Assembly: GCA_002358905.1 (NCBI GenBank)
Contig: DEPT01000073.1
Location: forward strand, 6,562 to 70,561
DNA from: Akkermansiaceae bacterium UBA3385
GTDB taxonomy: Bacteria > Verrucomicrobiota > Verrucomicrobiia > Verrucomicrobiales > Akkermansiaceae
Direction: 5' to 3'
Length of the DNA stretch: 64,000 nt
Shown here in pieces: positions 45,088 to 54,433 of the stretch (within the stretch, counting starts at the first letter, position 1; the number at the start of each line of letters is the position of its first letter). Made by a program: the position numbers and the translations under genes. Under the pieces are notes generated by a model, which saw only the letters and a program-made list of their open reading frames with translations, searched no databases and was not told the DNA's origin.

Positions 45088-46571
45088 TCCAAATCTGCGT
45101 TTCGCATGTCGCCTGTATCAGAGTAGGCGTTGTGGAAGCTGAAAGCCTTGTGCAGATCGTGCGGAGTGTGCCCTTTCTGCGTGCGTGCCAGGTATTTGCG
45201 CAGCAGGGGGCGGTAGTCCGGGTGGGCGCAGTTTTCAATGATGACTTCTGCCCGTTCTCTGGGAGAGAGCCCGCGTAAGTCGGCTACGCCTTGTTCTGTG
45301 ATGATGACGTGTACATCGTGCTCCGTGTGGTCGGTATGTGAGACCATGGGCACCACGGCGGAAATGGCACCGCCCTTTGCCACAGACGGGCAGGAGAAGA
45401 TGGTGTATGCGGCGCTTCGGGCAAAATCTCCGCTGCCACCGATACCGTTCATGATGTGTGTGCCGGCAATGTGTGTGGAGTTCACGTTGCCGAAAATATC
45501 CACCTCCAGCGCGGTGTTCATGCAGATGAGACCAATGCGACGGGCAATGGCCGGATTGTTGGATACCTCCACCGGGCGCAGAAGGATTTTATTGCGGTAG
45601 AAGTCGAAATTCTGGTAGATTTCCTGCAGCGTTTCATCGCATACATGGATGCAGCAGCTGCTGGCAAACAGGCAGCGCCCCTGCTTCATGAGGTCAATCA
45701 CCGTGTCCTGCAGCACTTCTGTGTGCATTTTGAAGGGCGGTATGATGCTGGATTGCCCGACGCTGGCCAGTACGGCGTTTGCTACGTTGCCCACCCCACT
45801 CTGCAGAGGAAGCCCTTCTGCCGGTATGCGACCGGCCAGGTATTCTGCCTCCAGGAATTGACGCATGTTTTCCCCAATCTGAAGGGTGATATCTGAAAGA
45901 TCCTTGAAACGGGCAATGTAGTCCGGCTCATGCGTAAGCACCACGCCTACGATTTTTTCCGGGTCTACTTTCATGGTGGGGCGGCCTATGCGGTCGTCCA
46001 GGTTATTCAGCGGAATGAAGGTACGGTGGGGCGGGTCGCTGGGTATGAAGATATCGTGCAGGCAGCGCAGCTGGCGTGGATCATGGAAAGAGTTTAATTC
46101 CAGGATAATGCGGTCTGCCAATAGTCCGAAAGTGGGGGTGTTTCCTTCGCTGGTGGTCAGAGTCAGTTCGCCATCGTCCGTTACTTCACAGCATTCGATG
46201 ACCGCCGTGGTGGGGCGTTCCAGGTGCCCGTAGCGCATCTGTTGAGCCATCAGGGATACATGCAGGTCGTTGTAGTGCATGCTTCCTTCGTTGGCTGCTT
46301 TGCGGGTTTCCGGGCTGGATTGGTAGGGCATGTGGCGTATGAGGGCGTTTTCCCCTGCCAGGCAGCCTGCTACCAAGGTGCTGGTGGTGGCACCGCTCAT
46401 GAGACTGATGCGCCAGGGGCGCCCGGCTTCGTGTTCTGCTCTGGCGTGTGCCGCCATTGCCATGGGAATGACCTTGGGCGCACCTGCGTTGGCAAATCCA
46501 CTGAATCCCACGCACTCACCATCAGGAATCATGGCGGCGGCTTCTTCTGCTGTCAGTACCTTGTATCGCAT
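45084..46571 (-). CDS. Acetyl-CoA hydrolase/transferase (succinyl-CoA:acetate CoA-transferase type)
   Basis: 495 residues, class I CoA-transferase family. N-terminal GECVGFSGFANAGAPKVIP with a glycine-rich CoA loop, a substrate-binding region QSGVGNVANAVLASVG, and GIGGSGDFARSAAYTIFSCP near the C-terminus. The likely catalytic glutamate lies in the central part but was not pinned down. It would interconvert acetyl-CoA and succinyl-CoA plus acetate, fitting a fermentative organism making acetate and propionate. The transcript begins at a TATAGT -10 (46595-46590), leaving a leader of about 12 nt. Confidence 0.88.
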   Translation of the reverse strand: MRYKVLTAEEAAAMIPDGECVGFSGFANAGAPKVIPMAMAAHARAEHEAGRPWRISLMSGATTSTLVAGCLAGENALIRHMPYQSSPETRKAANEGSMHYNDLHVSLMAQQMRYGHLERPTTAVIECCEVTDDGELTLTTSEGNTPTFGLLADRIILELNSFHDPRQLRCLHDIFIPSDPPHRTFIPLNNLDDRIGRPTMKVDPEKIVGVVLTHEPDYIARFKDLSDITLQIGENMRQFLEAEYLAGRIPAEGLPLQSGVGNVANAVLASVGQSSIIPPFKMHTEVLQDTVIDLMKQGRCLFASSCCIHVCDETLQEIYQNFDFYRNKILLRPVEVSNNPAIARRIGLICMNTALEVDIFGNVNSTHIAGTHIMNGIGGSGDFARSAAYTIFSCPSVAKGGAISAVVPMVSHTDHTEHDVHVIITEQGVADLRGLSPRERAEVIIENCAHPDYRPLLRKYLARTQKGHTPHDLHKAFSFHNAYSDTGDMRNADLD

Positions 46572-46602
46572 AGCTGCTGTTTATTGCCCACTATATTAGC
46601 AG

Positions 46603-46631
46603 AAATTAGATGCTGGAGTCCAGTCTAATTT
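46603..46631. promoter_or_regulatory. Inverted repeat over the -35 region of the CoA-transferase gene
   Basis: AAATTAGA (46603-46610) pairs with TCTAATTT (46624-46631), and inside it CTGGA-G-TCCAG. It covers the position of the -35 element for the minus-strand promoter (-10 at 46590-46595). Candidate operator; on the plus strand a T run follows, so a terminator is possible, though no plus-strand gene precedes it. Confidence 0.4.
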
Positions 46632-46692
46632 TTTGTTATTGCTGCAGCATGGCGGAAGCGGGATGTGAAGAATGGGGGATGAGGGGTGAGGG

Positions 46693-46734
46693 ATGAAAAA
46701 TGAAAAATGAAAAATGAAAAATGAAAAATGAAAA
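46693..46734. repeat. 7-bp microsatellite, six copies
   Basis: ATGAAAA repeated six times without error from 46693 to 46734, preceded by a G-rich degenerate run (GGGGGATGAGGGGTGAGGG). It lies in the untranslated interval between the sugar-porter terminator and the CoA-transferase promoter region. Confidence 0.9.
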
Positions 46735-46769
46735 ACCGGCTCCCCCGGTGCGGCAGTGGGGGAGCCGGT
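46735..46769 (-). terminator. Terminator of the sugar porter gene
   Basis: ACCGGCTCCCCC (46735-46746) pairs with GGGGGAGCCGGT (46758-46769); the A-rich repeat on its left supplies the T run on the minus strand. Confidence 0.85.
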
Positions 46770-46795
46770 GAAATTGGATGTAACTAATTGGTGGA

Positions 46796-48622
46796 TTAGT
46801 TCTTTTCGGGCATCTTGCCCGTCTTGAAGTACTGCTCGATTTCCTCAAGCGTACGGCCCTTGGTTTCCGGCAGGAAGAAAGCGGCGGTAATGAAGTAGAT
46901 TACCGTGAAGCCAGCCAGCCAGAAGAACACGGTGGAGTAACCGGAGGAGCCTACCCAGGGCAGGAAGGTACCGGCGATGGTGGTGGACACACCCTGGTTG
47001 ATAAGCAGGGCAATGGCCATACCGTTGGCGCGGATGCGGGTGGGCATGAGCTCGGAGAGAGCCAGCCATACGCAAACGCCGGGGCCTGCTGCGTAGAAGG
47101 AGATGAATACCACGAAGAAGCCGGTCACAATCCAGCCGGTCACGGCATCGGGCTTCATGCCGATTTCAGCGCGGGTGATGGTTACTTCCTTCACAGCGCC
47201 TTCGGGCAGCGGGGTGGACCAGAAGCAGATCTTGTCCATGAAGGTGGGAGCAAGGGCGGTGCTCTTGGCGATGGTAATGGCGGAACCATCGGCAGCGGCA
47301 TCAGCGCGAACCTCTGCCACGTCCTGCATGCTGGACTGACCCTGCGTGTAGGTCACGATGAGCTGCATGCCGGGAGCAACGGATTCTCCCTGCATGAACT
47401 CGGGATGAGCAGCAAGAACTTCGGGAGTGATGGCAGCCTTCACGGCATCAGCGGCAGAGATGTTCAGGGAGTTGTCCTGCACGGCAGCGGCCACCTGAGT
47501 GGTCACGTCCACGCGGTTGTTCTCCACGGAGAGGAACATGGCGCCCACGCCGGCCAGACCCACGATGATACCGGAAGTACCCATCTTGAGCAGGAAGGTG
47601 CGGCCCTTCTTGTCTACCAGGGTAACGGCCACAACGGTCATCACCATGTTGGTGATCTTGATGGCCAGGTCAGCCCAGTTGGCAATCTCACCCTGCAGGC
47701 CAGCCTGCTGGAAGATCTTCACGGAGTAGTTCAGCACGGAGTTGATACCGGTAGCCTGTGTGCAGGCCAGAACCACAACAGCCAGGATGAAGGGAATCAC
47801 ATACTTGCGCTGGAGGAGGGAGTCGCCCTTGGCAGCTGCGGCCATATCGGCCTTGGCAGCTTCCTCAGCAGCGTCGGCAGCAATCATTTCGTCCAGAATC
47901 TCCTTGGCAGCGGCATCACCATTGTTGGAGGCGAGGGAGCAGAGAGCCAGCTCGCGCTGCCCACGGCGGTACAGCCAGCGGGGGGATTCCTTCAGCTTGA
48001 AGGCGCCGAAGAAGAGGATGAGACCGGGGATGGCGGAGCACCAGAAGATAACCTGCCAGGCCATCGTCTTGCTCTCGGCGGTCACGGTAGGATCATCGGC
48101 TGCACCCACCCACATGGTGGTCACCAGACCGATGAGGGCCGCGAACACCAGACCCACGGTAAGCATAAACTGGAACATGCCGGTACCCTTGCCGCGGGAG
48201 TTGGCATCCAGACATTCAGCCAGGTACATGGGAACCACCACACCCACGAGACCGGCACTGGCACCCTGCAGGATACGACCGCCCATCAGCATCTCGAACA
48301 CGCCATTGGAGAAGCAGATGACCGGAATGCTCAGCGTGAACAGCAGAGCAGACAGGATGATGACCTTCTTTCGGCCCATCCACTCGGCCAGCATGCCGGC
48401 GAACAGGGAGGAAAGAACGGAGCCGAAAAGAACGGCGGCCACTACGATGGCCAGTTCTTGCGGGGTGTAGGAAGAGGTCTTTTCGATGTACGGCAGAGCG
48501 GCGGCAATCACGCCTACGTCAATGCCATACAGAAGACCACCAAGGCCAGCCATTACCATCAGGTAAAGGGCATAGCGTTTGACGGAGCTCGGAAGCTCTA
48601 CTTTGGTTGCGTCTGTACTCAT
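46796..48622 (-). CDS. MFS sugar porter with large periplasmic insertion
   Basis: 608 residues from the ATG at 48622; sugar porters are usually 450-500. Twelve transmembrane helices with family motifs GGLLYGIDVGVIAAALPYI, WMGRKKVI, KESPRWLYRRGQ and PETKGRTLEEIEQYF. Between helices 9 and 10 (residues ~365-490) there is an extra ~120-residue polar segment, QVAAAVQDNSLNISAADAVK and on to TRAEIGMKPDAV, that would face the periplasm. Likely an H+-coupled uptake system for a hexose or pentose. The promoter TTGAAC-18-TATAAT ends ten bases before the ATG. Confidence 0.9.
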   Translation of the reverse strand: MSTDATKVELPSSVKRYALYLMVMAGLGGLLYGIDVGVIAAALPYIEKTSSYTPQELAIVVAAVLFGSVLSSLFAGMLAEWMGRKKVIILSALLFTLSIPVICFSNGVFEMLMGGRILQGASAGLVGVVVPMYLAECLDANSRGKGTGMFQFMLTVGLVFAALIGLVTTMWVGAADDPTVTAESKTMAWQVIFWCSAIPGLILFFGAFKLKESPRWLYRRGQRELALCSLASNNGDAAAKEILDEMIAADAAEEAAKADMAAAAKGDSLLQRKYVIPFILAVVVLACTQATGINSVLNYSVKIFQQAGLQGEIANWADLAIKITNMVMTVVAVTLVDKKGRTFLLKMGTSGIIVGLAGVGAMFLSVENNRVDVTTQVAAAVQDNSLNISAADAVKAAITPEVLAAHPEFMQGESVAPGMQLIVTYTQGQSSMQDVAEVRADAAADGSAITIAKSTALAPTFMDKICFWSTPLPEGAVKEVTITRAEIGMKPDAVTGWIVTGFFVVFISFYAAGPGVCVWLALSELMPTRIRANGMAIALLINQGVSTTIAGTFLPWVGSSGYSTVFFWLAGFTVIYFITAAFFLPETKGRTLEEIEQYFKTGKMPEKN

Positions 48623-48632
48623 AACGGGCGGT

Positions 48633-48662
48633 ATTATATACCAGCCCCATGTCACAGTTCAA
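48633..48662 (-). promoter_or_regulatory. Promoter of the sugar porter gene (very short leader)
   Basis: TTGAAC (48662-48657), 18-bp spacer, perfect TATAAT (48638-48633), ten bases to the ATG. Confidence 0.7.
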
Positions 48663-48706
48663 CCCTAAATTCTCGATTTCCGGGCTTTTTTCGGGTAATT
48701 TTTATG

Positions 48707-50116
48707 TTATCGGGCCAGAATTCCGGGTATGCCGCTCACACCGGTGGGGGAGATGGGGCGTATGGCAATGCGGTCCAGCGTGTTGGCTACGCGGGCGGGC
48801 AGGGTGATTTTATTGCAGTTGCCGGGTAGAACATCCATGGTGAACCAGCGGCCTTTGCTGCCCACCTGCAGCACCCATTTGCGGGCGTTTCCCTGCCAGG
48901 TGATGGTGCAGCCCCCTGCGGAATCCTGAGCCTGCACACTGGGGCGGGCAGGGCGGGAGCTGCCGCTCCAGGGCATGGCGGGGGGCAGCGCCAGGGTCGG
49001 GTACATGCGCTGAAGTACTTTCTGGATGCCGCCGCGGTTGGTGCCCAGGGAACGCCAGCTCCAGAAAAGCTGCCCGCAGCTCTGGCGTGCCAGCTGGCGT
49101 GAGTAGCCAATCTGGTGCCCGATTTCGGAGGCTTTGCGGCCGGGGTCTTCCTTGCTGTCGATGCGCACGGAGGCAATCCCCGGCCACACCGGGCGGCTGG
49201 GGTTAATGCCGCTCCACCACTGCATGAGGGCGGGGAAACTCTGTGGTCCCTCGCAGCGCCAGTACAACTGGGGTGAAAGGTAGTCAACCCAGCCCTTGGC
49301 AAGCCATTTTCGGGCATCGCAGGCAAGGTCTTCGTATGCATTGATGCGGGCTTCGACGCTGGCGGGGATTCCGGGTTGCCAGATGCCAAAGGGACTGATG
49401 CCGACACGCACATGCGGCTTGAGTTGCTTCACGTTGCGGTACAGGCTGGAAACAAAGGAGTCAATAGCTGCGCGGCGCTGGGCAGGGGTGCGGCCGTCGT
49501 TAATTTCGTGGTGCGGCGGGTAGGGGTAGAAATAGTCATCCAGGTGTACGCCGTCCACATTGTAGCGGCGCACTACGTCCATAATGACTTTCAGAACGTG
49601 CCCCCGTGCCTGTGACCTGGTGGGGTTGAGCATGGTGGTGCTTCCGGCTTTGAGCAGCCAGCCGGGCTGGCGGTGGGAGATATGCCCGCGCCCTACTGGT
49701 TTGCTGCTTACCGTTGCGCGGAATGGGTTGAACCATGCGTGAACTTCGATGCCGCGGCGGTGGGCTTCACTGATGGCGTAGGCCAGCGGATCATATCCCG
49801 GGTTCTGTCCGGGGCCGCTCAGCCAGGCGCTCCAGGGCTCGATTGCTGATTGGTAGACTGCGTCACCATTGGGGCGGACCTGCAGAATGATGGCGTTGAG
49901 CCTCAAGCGGGATGCCTGTTCAATAATCTGAAGTAGTTCGGATTTTTGCTGGGTGGCGGAGAGCCCGGCACGGCTGGGCCAGTCCAGGTTGAAAACGGTG
50001 GCTACCCAGGCTGCGCGGAACTCGCGTGCGGGCTCTGGTGCATTTTCATTCACTTGTTGCCAGGCATGGCTCAGGCTGGTAGTGAGCAGAAAAAGGAAAA
50101 ATAACAAGCGTTTCAC
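48707..50116 (-). CDS. Secreted GHL10/DUF187-type glycosyl hydrolase-like protein
   Basis: 469 residues. The start codon is GTG at 50116, supported by a promoter seven bases upstream. Signal peptide VKRLLFFLFLLTTSLSHA. TIM-barrel family pattern: REFRAAWVATVFNLDWPS, AIILQVRPNGDAVY, GIEVHAWFNPFRA, VDGVHLDDYFYPYP (likely catalytic acidic residues), VGISPFGIW and DYLSPQLYW. Related YngK/GHL10 proteins are thought to cleave bacterial or host glycans. The C-terminal ~80 residues form a beta-rich domain. Location beside PBP1A could hint at peptidoglycan or envelope glycans (inference). Confidence 0.85.
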   Translation of the reverse strand: MKRLLFFLFLLTTSLSHAWQQVNENAPEPAREFRAAWVATVFNLDWPSRAGLSATQQKSELLQIIEQASRLRLNAIILQVRPNGDAVYQSAIEPWSAWLSGPGQNPGYDPLAYAISEAHRRGIEVHAWFNPFRATVSSKPVGRGHISHRQPGWLLKAGSTTMLNPTRSQARGHVLKVIMDVVRRYNVDGVHLDDYFYPYPPHHEINDGRTPAQRRAAIDSFVSSLYRNVKQLKPHVRVGISPFGIWQPGIPASVEARINAYEDLACDARKWLAKGWVDYLSPQLYWRCEGPQSFPALMQWWSGINPSRPVWPGIASVRIDSKEDPGRKASEIGHQIGYSRQLARQSCGQLFWSWRSLGTNRGGIQKVLQRMYPTLALPPAMPWSGSSRPARPSVQAQDSAGGCTITWQGNARKWVLQVGSKGRWFTMDVLPGNCNKITLPARVANTLDRIAIRPISPTGVSGIPGILAR

Positions 50117-50123
50117 TGTTCTG

Positions 50124-50153
50124 AATCTATGGTGGTTATCTTTTTAGTGGCAA
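50124..50153 (-). promoter_or_regulatory. Promoter of the GHL10-type gene (leaderless type)
   Basis: TTGCCA (50153-50148), 18-bp spacer, TAGATT (50129-50124), seven bases, then GTG. Confidence 0.6.
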
Positions 50154-50175
50154 TCCATCGGCCTGGGAGATTCGG

Positions 50176-52722
50176 TTATACCTCTTCCGCAATGTCATCC
50201 TGCGGTAGTTCAGCAGAGGAACCGTCAATGTCTGGAGTGACATCCGGGTCTTCAGCAACTTCCTCCACGGCGCTGCTTTCGTCCGGGTCTTCGGCAAGTT
50301 CGGCGTGGATGGTGCACAGCGGGCGTTGTTTGGTGAAATCGGCCATGGTTTCGATGTAGGCCTTGCCTTCGTATTCACAGCCAGCGTGCGCCAGCATGCC
50401 GGAGGTGCGGCAGAGTCGTATACCGCTGTTGCGTCCTCCAGCGGGAGCCGTGCGGATTCCTTTCATCTGGTAACCACGGGCAGAGGCGCATTGCATAATA
50501 CCCACCCAGAGCGGGAGCGCCACAGTGCCACCGTATGCTTTCTCTGCAATTTTGGTCGGGCGGTCAAATCCTACCCAAACAGCAGCGGTCAGGTCGGTAG
50601 TGAATCCACAGAACCAGGCGTTTGTGTAGTTGTTGGTTGTGCCGGTCTTGCCACCGCAGGGGTGCTTGAATCCCAGCCTTTGTACGCTGCCGGCAGTTCC
50701 CCCGGGTTTGGTAATCTGCTGCAGCACGGCAGAGACGGCATTGGCCGAGCGTGCGGAACAGACTCGGCGGGCGCTGGGGGTGTTCTGCCACACAACGCGC
50801 CCTTCCTTATCGGTGATACTTTGGATGATGTAGGGAGTGGGGCGTACCCCGCCATTGGCAAAGGCGGTGAAGGCACCGGCTACCTCCAGGGGGGAGGCTT
50901 CCCAGGTGCCCAGGTAAATGGTGGGGCCTGGTGTCTTGGCCGGGCGGGGGAATCCGGCGTACAGTGCGGTGTTGATGACATTCTGTAATCCTGCGATGTT
51001 GCCGGCTCTCACGGCCATGGTGTTTCGGCTTTTCAGCAAACCCCAGGAGGCAGGGTGGTTCCCGCAGAAACGGCCATCCGAGTTGCGGGGACGCCAGTTG
51101 GCGGCGCCTGCAATTTCGCCTCGCATTATCGGGTTGTCAGACAAGATGGAACGGGGACCGTATCCGCGCTCAAAGAATGCGGCGTAGACAATGGGTTTGA
51201 ACACGGAACCTACCTGGCGGCGGCTTTGCAGAGCGCGGTTCAGGGGGGATTCTGTGCTGTCGCGTCCGCCTACTACGGCCAGCAGGGCACCTGTGGCGTT
51301 GTCGATGACGGCGCAGGCTGCCTGCAGGTATTTCGGCTGCATTTTCTCAGCCTCTTCCTTGGGGGCATTTGCTTTCAGAGCCAGGAATTGAGCACGGGTC
51401 TGGTGCTTCCATCCTTTCTGTTTCTCGAACATGGCCGTGAGCCGTGCATCAATTTCGCGCATGGCATCATCCTGTAAGTCAATATCCAGTGTGGTTTGGA
51501 CCCGAAGACCGCCGGAGACCACCACCTCCTCTTTCAGCCGTTCATCTTTGGAATCCAGCATGGACAGCAGGTGGTCCACCTCGGAGCGTACGAGATCCAG
51601 CGCGTAGTTGTCATTACCGCGGCGTTCCGGTTTGCTGGTCTTAAGCTCTTCCTTGAGCGCAAATTCGTATTCATTCCGGGTTATTTTGCCGTGCTCATAC
51701 ATGAGCTTGAGCACCTTATTGCGCTGTACAAGAGCTGCGGAGGGATTGCGGTAGGGGGAAAACTGATTTGGGCTGCAGATGATTCCGGCCAGCATGGCGG
51801 CCTCGCCCACTGTGAGGTCGCGCGGGAGTTTGTTGAAATATCCATGTGCTGCCTGCTTGAGCCCCAGGAAAGTGTGTCCCCAGAAGACTCGGTTCAGGTA
51901 GCAGGTGATAATGGTTTCTTTATCGTAGGTCGATTCAATGCGGCGGGCCAGGGCCATTTCTGTGAGCTTAGCATCAAAATCACGTTCCTGGTGGTTGTAG
52001 GTATTCTTGGCCAGCTGCATGGTCAGGGTGGAAGCGCCCTGGGTGGTTCTGTGGTGCTTGAATACCTGAGCCACTGCGCGCAGGATACCGCGAGGGTCAA
52101 TACCGCCATGGGTCCAGAAGGAACGGTCTTCCTGCATGACCAGGGCGTCTATCATGTATCTCGGCACTTCCTCGTTGATGTTGGCAATACTGCGGCGGTT
52201 TTCACCATGCAGGGTGCCGATTTCGTTGCCTTTGCGGTCCAGTACAATGGTACGTTCCGGCATGCGTGTGACCTGGGTCAGGTCGTAGCGGCCGGATTTT
52301 ACCCCGTATATAACCGCCAGGATGCCGCCGATAATTAAACCGACAAATCCCAGACTGAGAATGATTTTTGTGGGGATGAGGATGATTTTCGGGAGGTTGC
52401 GCAGAGCCCAGAAAATGATGCGCAGGGGAAGGGTGACCATGAGCCAGATTGCCCGCAGCACGCCTGTTCCTTTGCGCGGAGGTTGCTGAAATTCGTAGAT
52501 GGGGTTTACATTTTCCGGCAATGGTTCATAGGCAGAATCATCGTCTTCCCATGCTCTTTTTGGTGCTGGCCTGGGGGCGGGCTGTTCGTATGCCTCATAG
52601 TCATCATAGTTGCTTCGCGCTGCGGTCTGGCGGCGGCGTGGCGGAACCTGTGTGCGGTAATCCTTCTGTTCCCTTGCAGGGGGGGCAGAATAGTCTTCTT
52701 GCGGTGCTTTGTAGCGGGCCAT
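50176..52722 (-). CDS. mrcA: Penicillin-binding protein 1A (bifunctional transglycosylase/transpeptidase)
   Basis: 848 residues from the ATG at 52722; the upstream open frame to 53007 lies inside the next gene. A long Pro/Tyr/Asp/Glu-rich cytoplasmic tail (~1-85), a hydrophobic anchor (~90-145), glycosyltransferase-51 domain with MQEDRSFWTHGGIDPRGIL, and transpeptidase domain with SxxK in GSVFKP, SxN in KSRNTM and KTGTTNNY. The C-terminal extension is very acidic (Asp/Glu runs). Polymerises and cross-links peptidoglycan. The symbol follows common naming. Confidence 0.93.
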   Translation of the reverse strand: MARYKAPQEDYSAPPAREQKDYRTQVPPRRRQTAARSNYDDYEAYEQPAPRPAPKRAWEDDDSAYEPLPENVNPIYEFQQPPRKGTGVLRAIWLMVTLPLRIIFWALRNLPKIILIPTKIILSLGFVGLIIGGILAVIYGVKSGRYDLTQVTRMPERTIVLDRKGNEIGTLHGENRRSIANINEEVPRYMIDALVMQEDRSFWTHGGIDPRGILRAVAQVFKHHRTTQGASTLTMQLAKNTYNHQERDFDAKLTEMALARRIESTYDKETIITCYLNRVFWGHTFLGLKQAAHGYFNKLPRDLTVGEAAMLAGIICSPNQFSPYRNPSAALVQRNKVLKLMYEHGKITRNEYEFALKEELKTSKPERRGNDNYALDLVRSEVDHLLSMLDSKDERLKEEVVVSGGLRVQTTLDIDLQDDAMREIDARLTAMFEKQKGWKHQTRAQFLALKANAPKEEAEKMQPKYLQAACAVIDNATGALLAVVGGRDSTESPLNRALQSRRQVGSVFKPIVYAAFFERGYGPRSILSDNPIMRGEIAGAANWRPRNSDGRFCGNHPASWGLLKSRNTMAVRAGNIAGLQNVINTALYAGFPRPAKTPGPTIYLGTWEASPLEVAGAFTAFANGGVRPTPYIIQSITDKEGRVVWQNTPSARRVCSARSANAVSAVLQQITKPGGTAGSVQRLGFKHPCGGKTGTTNNYTNAWFCGFTTDLTAAVWVGFDRPTKIAEKAYGGTVALPLWVGIMQCASARGYQMKGIRTAPAGGRNSGIRLCRTSGMLAHAGCEYEGKAYIETMADFTKQRPLCTIHAELAEDPDESSAVEEVAEDPDVTPDIDGSSAELPQDDIAEEV

Positions 52723-52730
52723 GGGGGGGA

Positions 52731-53279
52731 TTACGAGGCTATGGGGGTGATGGTGAGCTTGCCCAGTGTTTCGTCCTTGCGACCGGGAATATAGCAGCGG
52801 CGCAGACTGGCGGCGTTGTGTCTGGGTTTTCGGGTATATGTTCGGTAGATTTCTCCAGTTTCGCAGTGGCAGAGGGCGAAACGTGGCTTGCTTCTCGGGG
52901 CGGCGAATTCGATGCCGCGCACGCTGGCTCGTTCTCCGGGAATGCCGAGAGCTGCGCAGTATTGCTTCCACACCGGACCGTGCCCGCGGGATTTGTGGTA
53001 TTCCCATGCCAGAGCATGAGCCAGTTCATGCAGCAGGGTGCGCCAGAGCTGGGCCGGGTCCTTATCTGCATAGGCTTCTGCATAGTAGCGAGAGAGGCTG
53101 ATGCGCTGCTGATGCATCTTGCAGCAGCCCAGTCGGCGGGATGTCTTGTCCCACCCGAACTGCCAGTTCTGCAGGTGCAGGTGTGCCAGGCATGCTGCAG
53201 CATAGCTCTCCACCTCGGCCGGTGAGGCTCCGGCCGGACGTGAGGGGAGGGGAATGTGCTGGGCTGTTCCGGTGGCCAT
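52731..53279 (-). CDS. SprT-like zinc metalloprotease domain protein
   Basis: 182 residues from the ATG at 53279. The zinc signature LLHELAHALAWEYHK (HExxH) followed by GHGPVWKQYC provides the third His region, as in SprT/Spartan-like proteins, which act on DNA-protein cross-links in eukaryotes; the bacterial role is unclear. A Cys/His-containing C-terminal part (FALCHCETGEIYRTY) may be a partial zinc ribbon. Eight bases before PBP1A and 46 bp after recA's stop. Confidence 0.8.
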   Translation of the reverse strand: MATGTAQHIPLPSRPAGASPAEVESYAAACLAHLHLQNWQFGWDKTSRRLGCCKMHQQRISLSRYYAEAYADKDPAQLWRTLLHELAHALAWEYHKSRGHGPVWKQYCAALGIPGERASVRGIEFAAPRSKPRFALCHCETGEIYRTYTRKPRHNAASLRRCYIPGRKDETLGKLTITPIAS

Positions 53280-53285
53280 GCAGAA

Positions 53286-53314
53286 GAAAAAGGCGGCCGG
53301 GTTTCCGGCCGCCT
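53286..53314 (-). terminator. Terminator of recA
   Basis: AGGCGGCCGG (53291-53300) and CCGGCCGCCT (53305-53314) around GTTT; on the minus strand the stem is followed by TTTTTC. Confidence 0.85.
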
Positions 53315-53325
53315 GGAAAACGAGT

Positions 53326-54360
53326 TTACTTGGTGCCGGCGGCGTCCAGTTTTTCGCGCACCTTTGCTTCGATTTCAGCGTAAAGCTCAGGATTGTTGCG
53401 CAGGGCATCCTTGGCGCCATCACGTCCTTGGGCGAGCTGCCCGCCATTGTAGCTGAACCAGGAACCGCGCTTCTGTACGATATCGAACTCCATGGCCAGG
53501 TCAATAAGGCTGCCCACGGAGGAGATGCCTTCATTGTACATGATGTCGAACTCGCATTCCTTGAAGGGCGGGGCTACCTTGTTCTTCACTACCTTGAGCT
53601 TGGTGCGGTTGCCGGAAACGGAACCGTCTGTGCCTTTAATCTGGCCGATGCGGCGGATATCGCAGCGTACGGAGGCGTAGAACTTGAGGGCGCGGCCACC
53701 GGGGGTGGTTTCGGGGTTGCCGAACATCACACCAATCTTCTCACGGATCTGGTTCGTGAAGATGCAGATAGTGCGGGCCTTGGAGATAAGGGAGGTAAGC
53801 TTACGCAGGGCGGCGCTCATCAGACGAGCCTGGGCACCCACGGTGCTGTCGCCGATATCGCCTTCCAGTTCCTGCTTGGTTACCAGGGCGGCCACGGAGT
53901 CCACCACCACCACATCAATGGCGTTGGAGCGTACCAGAGCCTCGCAGATTTGCAGGGCTTCTTCACCGCTGTTCGGCTGGGAAACGAGCAGGTCGTCCAG
54001 ATTCACACCGAGCTTGGCGGCGTAGGACGGGTCCAGAGCGTGTTCCACGTCGATGAAGGCAGCCAGGCCTCCGGCTTTCTGTGCCTGGGCAATCACGGTC
54101 AGAGTGAGGGTAGTTTTACCGGAGGATTCGGGGCCGAATACCTCCACAATGCGGCCACGCGGGAAACCGCCCACGCCCAGGGCCCTGTCGATAAGCAGGT
54201 TGCCGGTCGGAATTGTTTCTACCTCCATGGTCTTGCGGTCGCCAAGACGCATGATGGCATTTTCACCAAAATCTTTCTGAATCTGGAGCATGGCTGCATC
54301 CAGAGCGCGCTGGCGCTGGGCCATCACTTTGTCCATATCAGGGGAAATCTCTTTACTCAT
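53326..54360 (-). CDS. recA: Recombinase RecA
   Basis: 344 residues. DNA strand exchange and SOS coprotease. Walker [14 protein letters not shown] near 66, Walker B-like [13 protein letters not shown], the L2/DNA-binding region and [20 protein letters not shown]. The C-terminus is shorter and less acidic than in E. coli. Intact. No LexA-type box was recognised near the promoter. The promoter TTGCAA-17-TAGACT ends nine bases before the ATG. Confidence 0.99.
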   Translation of the reverse strand: MSKEISPDMDKVMAQRQRALDAAMLQIQKDFGENAIMRLGDRKTMEVETIPTGNLLIDRALGVGGFPRGRIVEVFGPESSGKTTLTLTVIAQAQKAGGLAAFIDVEHALDPSYAAKLGVNLDDLLVSQPNSGEEALQICEALVRSNAIDVVVVDSVAALVTKQELEGDIGDSTVGAQARLMSAALRKLTSLISKARTICIFTNQIREKIGVMFGNPETTPGGRALKFYASVRCDIRRIGQIKGTDGSVSGNRTKLKVVKNKVAPPFKECEFDIMYNEGISSVGSLIDLAMEFDIVQKRGSWFSYNGGQLAQGRDGAKDALRNNPELYAEIEAKVREKLDAAGTK

Positions 54361-54369
54361 ATGCCACTC

Positions 54370-54398
54370 AGTCTACCCGTTTCCCCACCCCGTTGCAA
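54370..54398 (-). promoter_or_regulatory. Promoter of recA (near-leaderless)
   Basis: TTGCAA (54398-54393), 17-bp spacer, TAGACT (54375-54370), nine bases, then ATG. Confidence 0.65.
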
Positions 54399-54433
54399 GC
54401 GCAAATTGCGGCACAAAAGAGGTTTAGTCTGCG

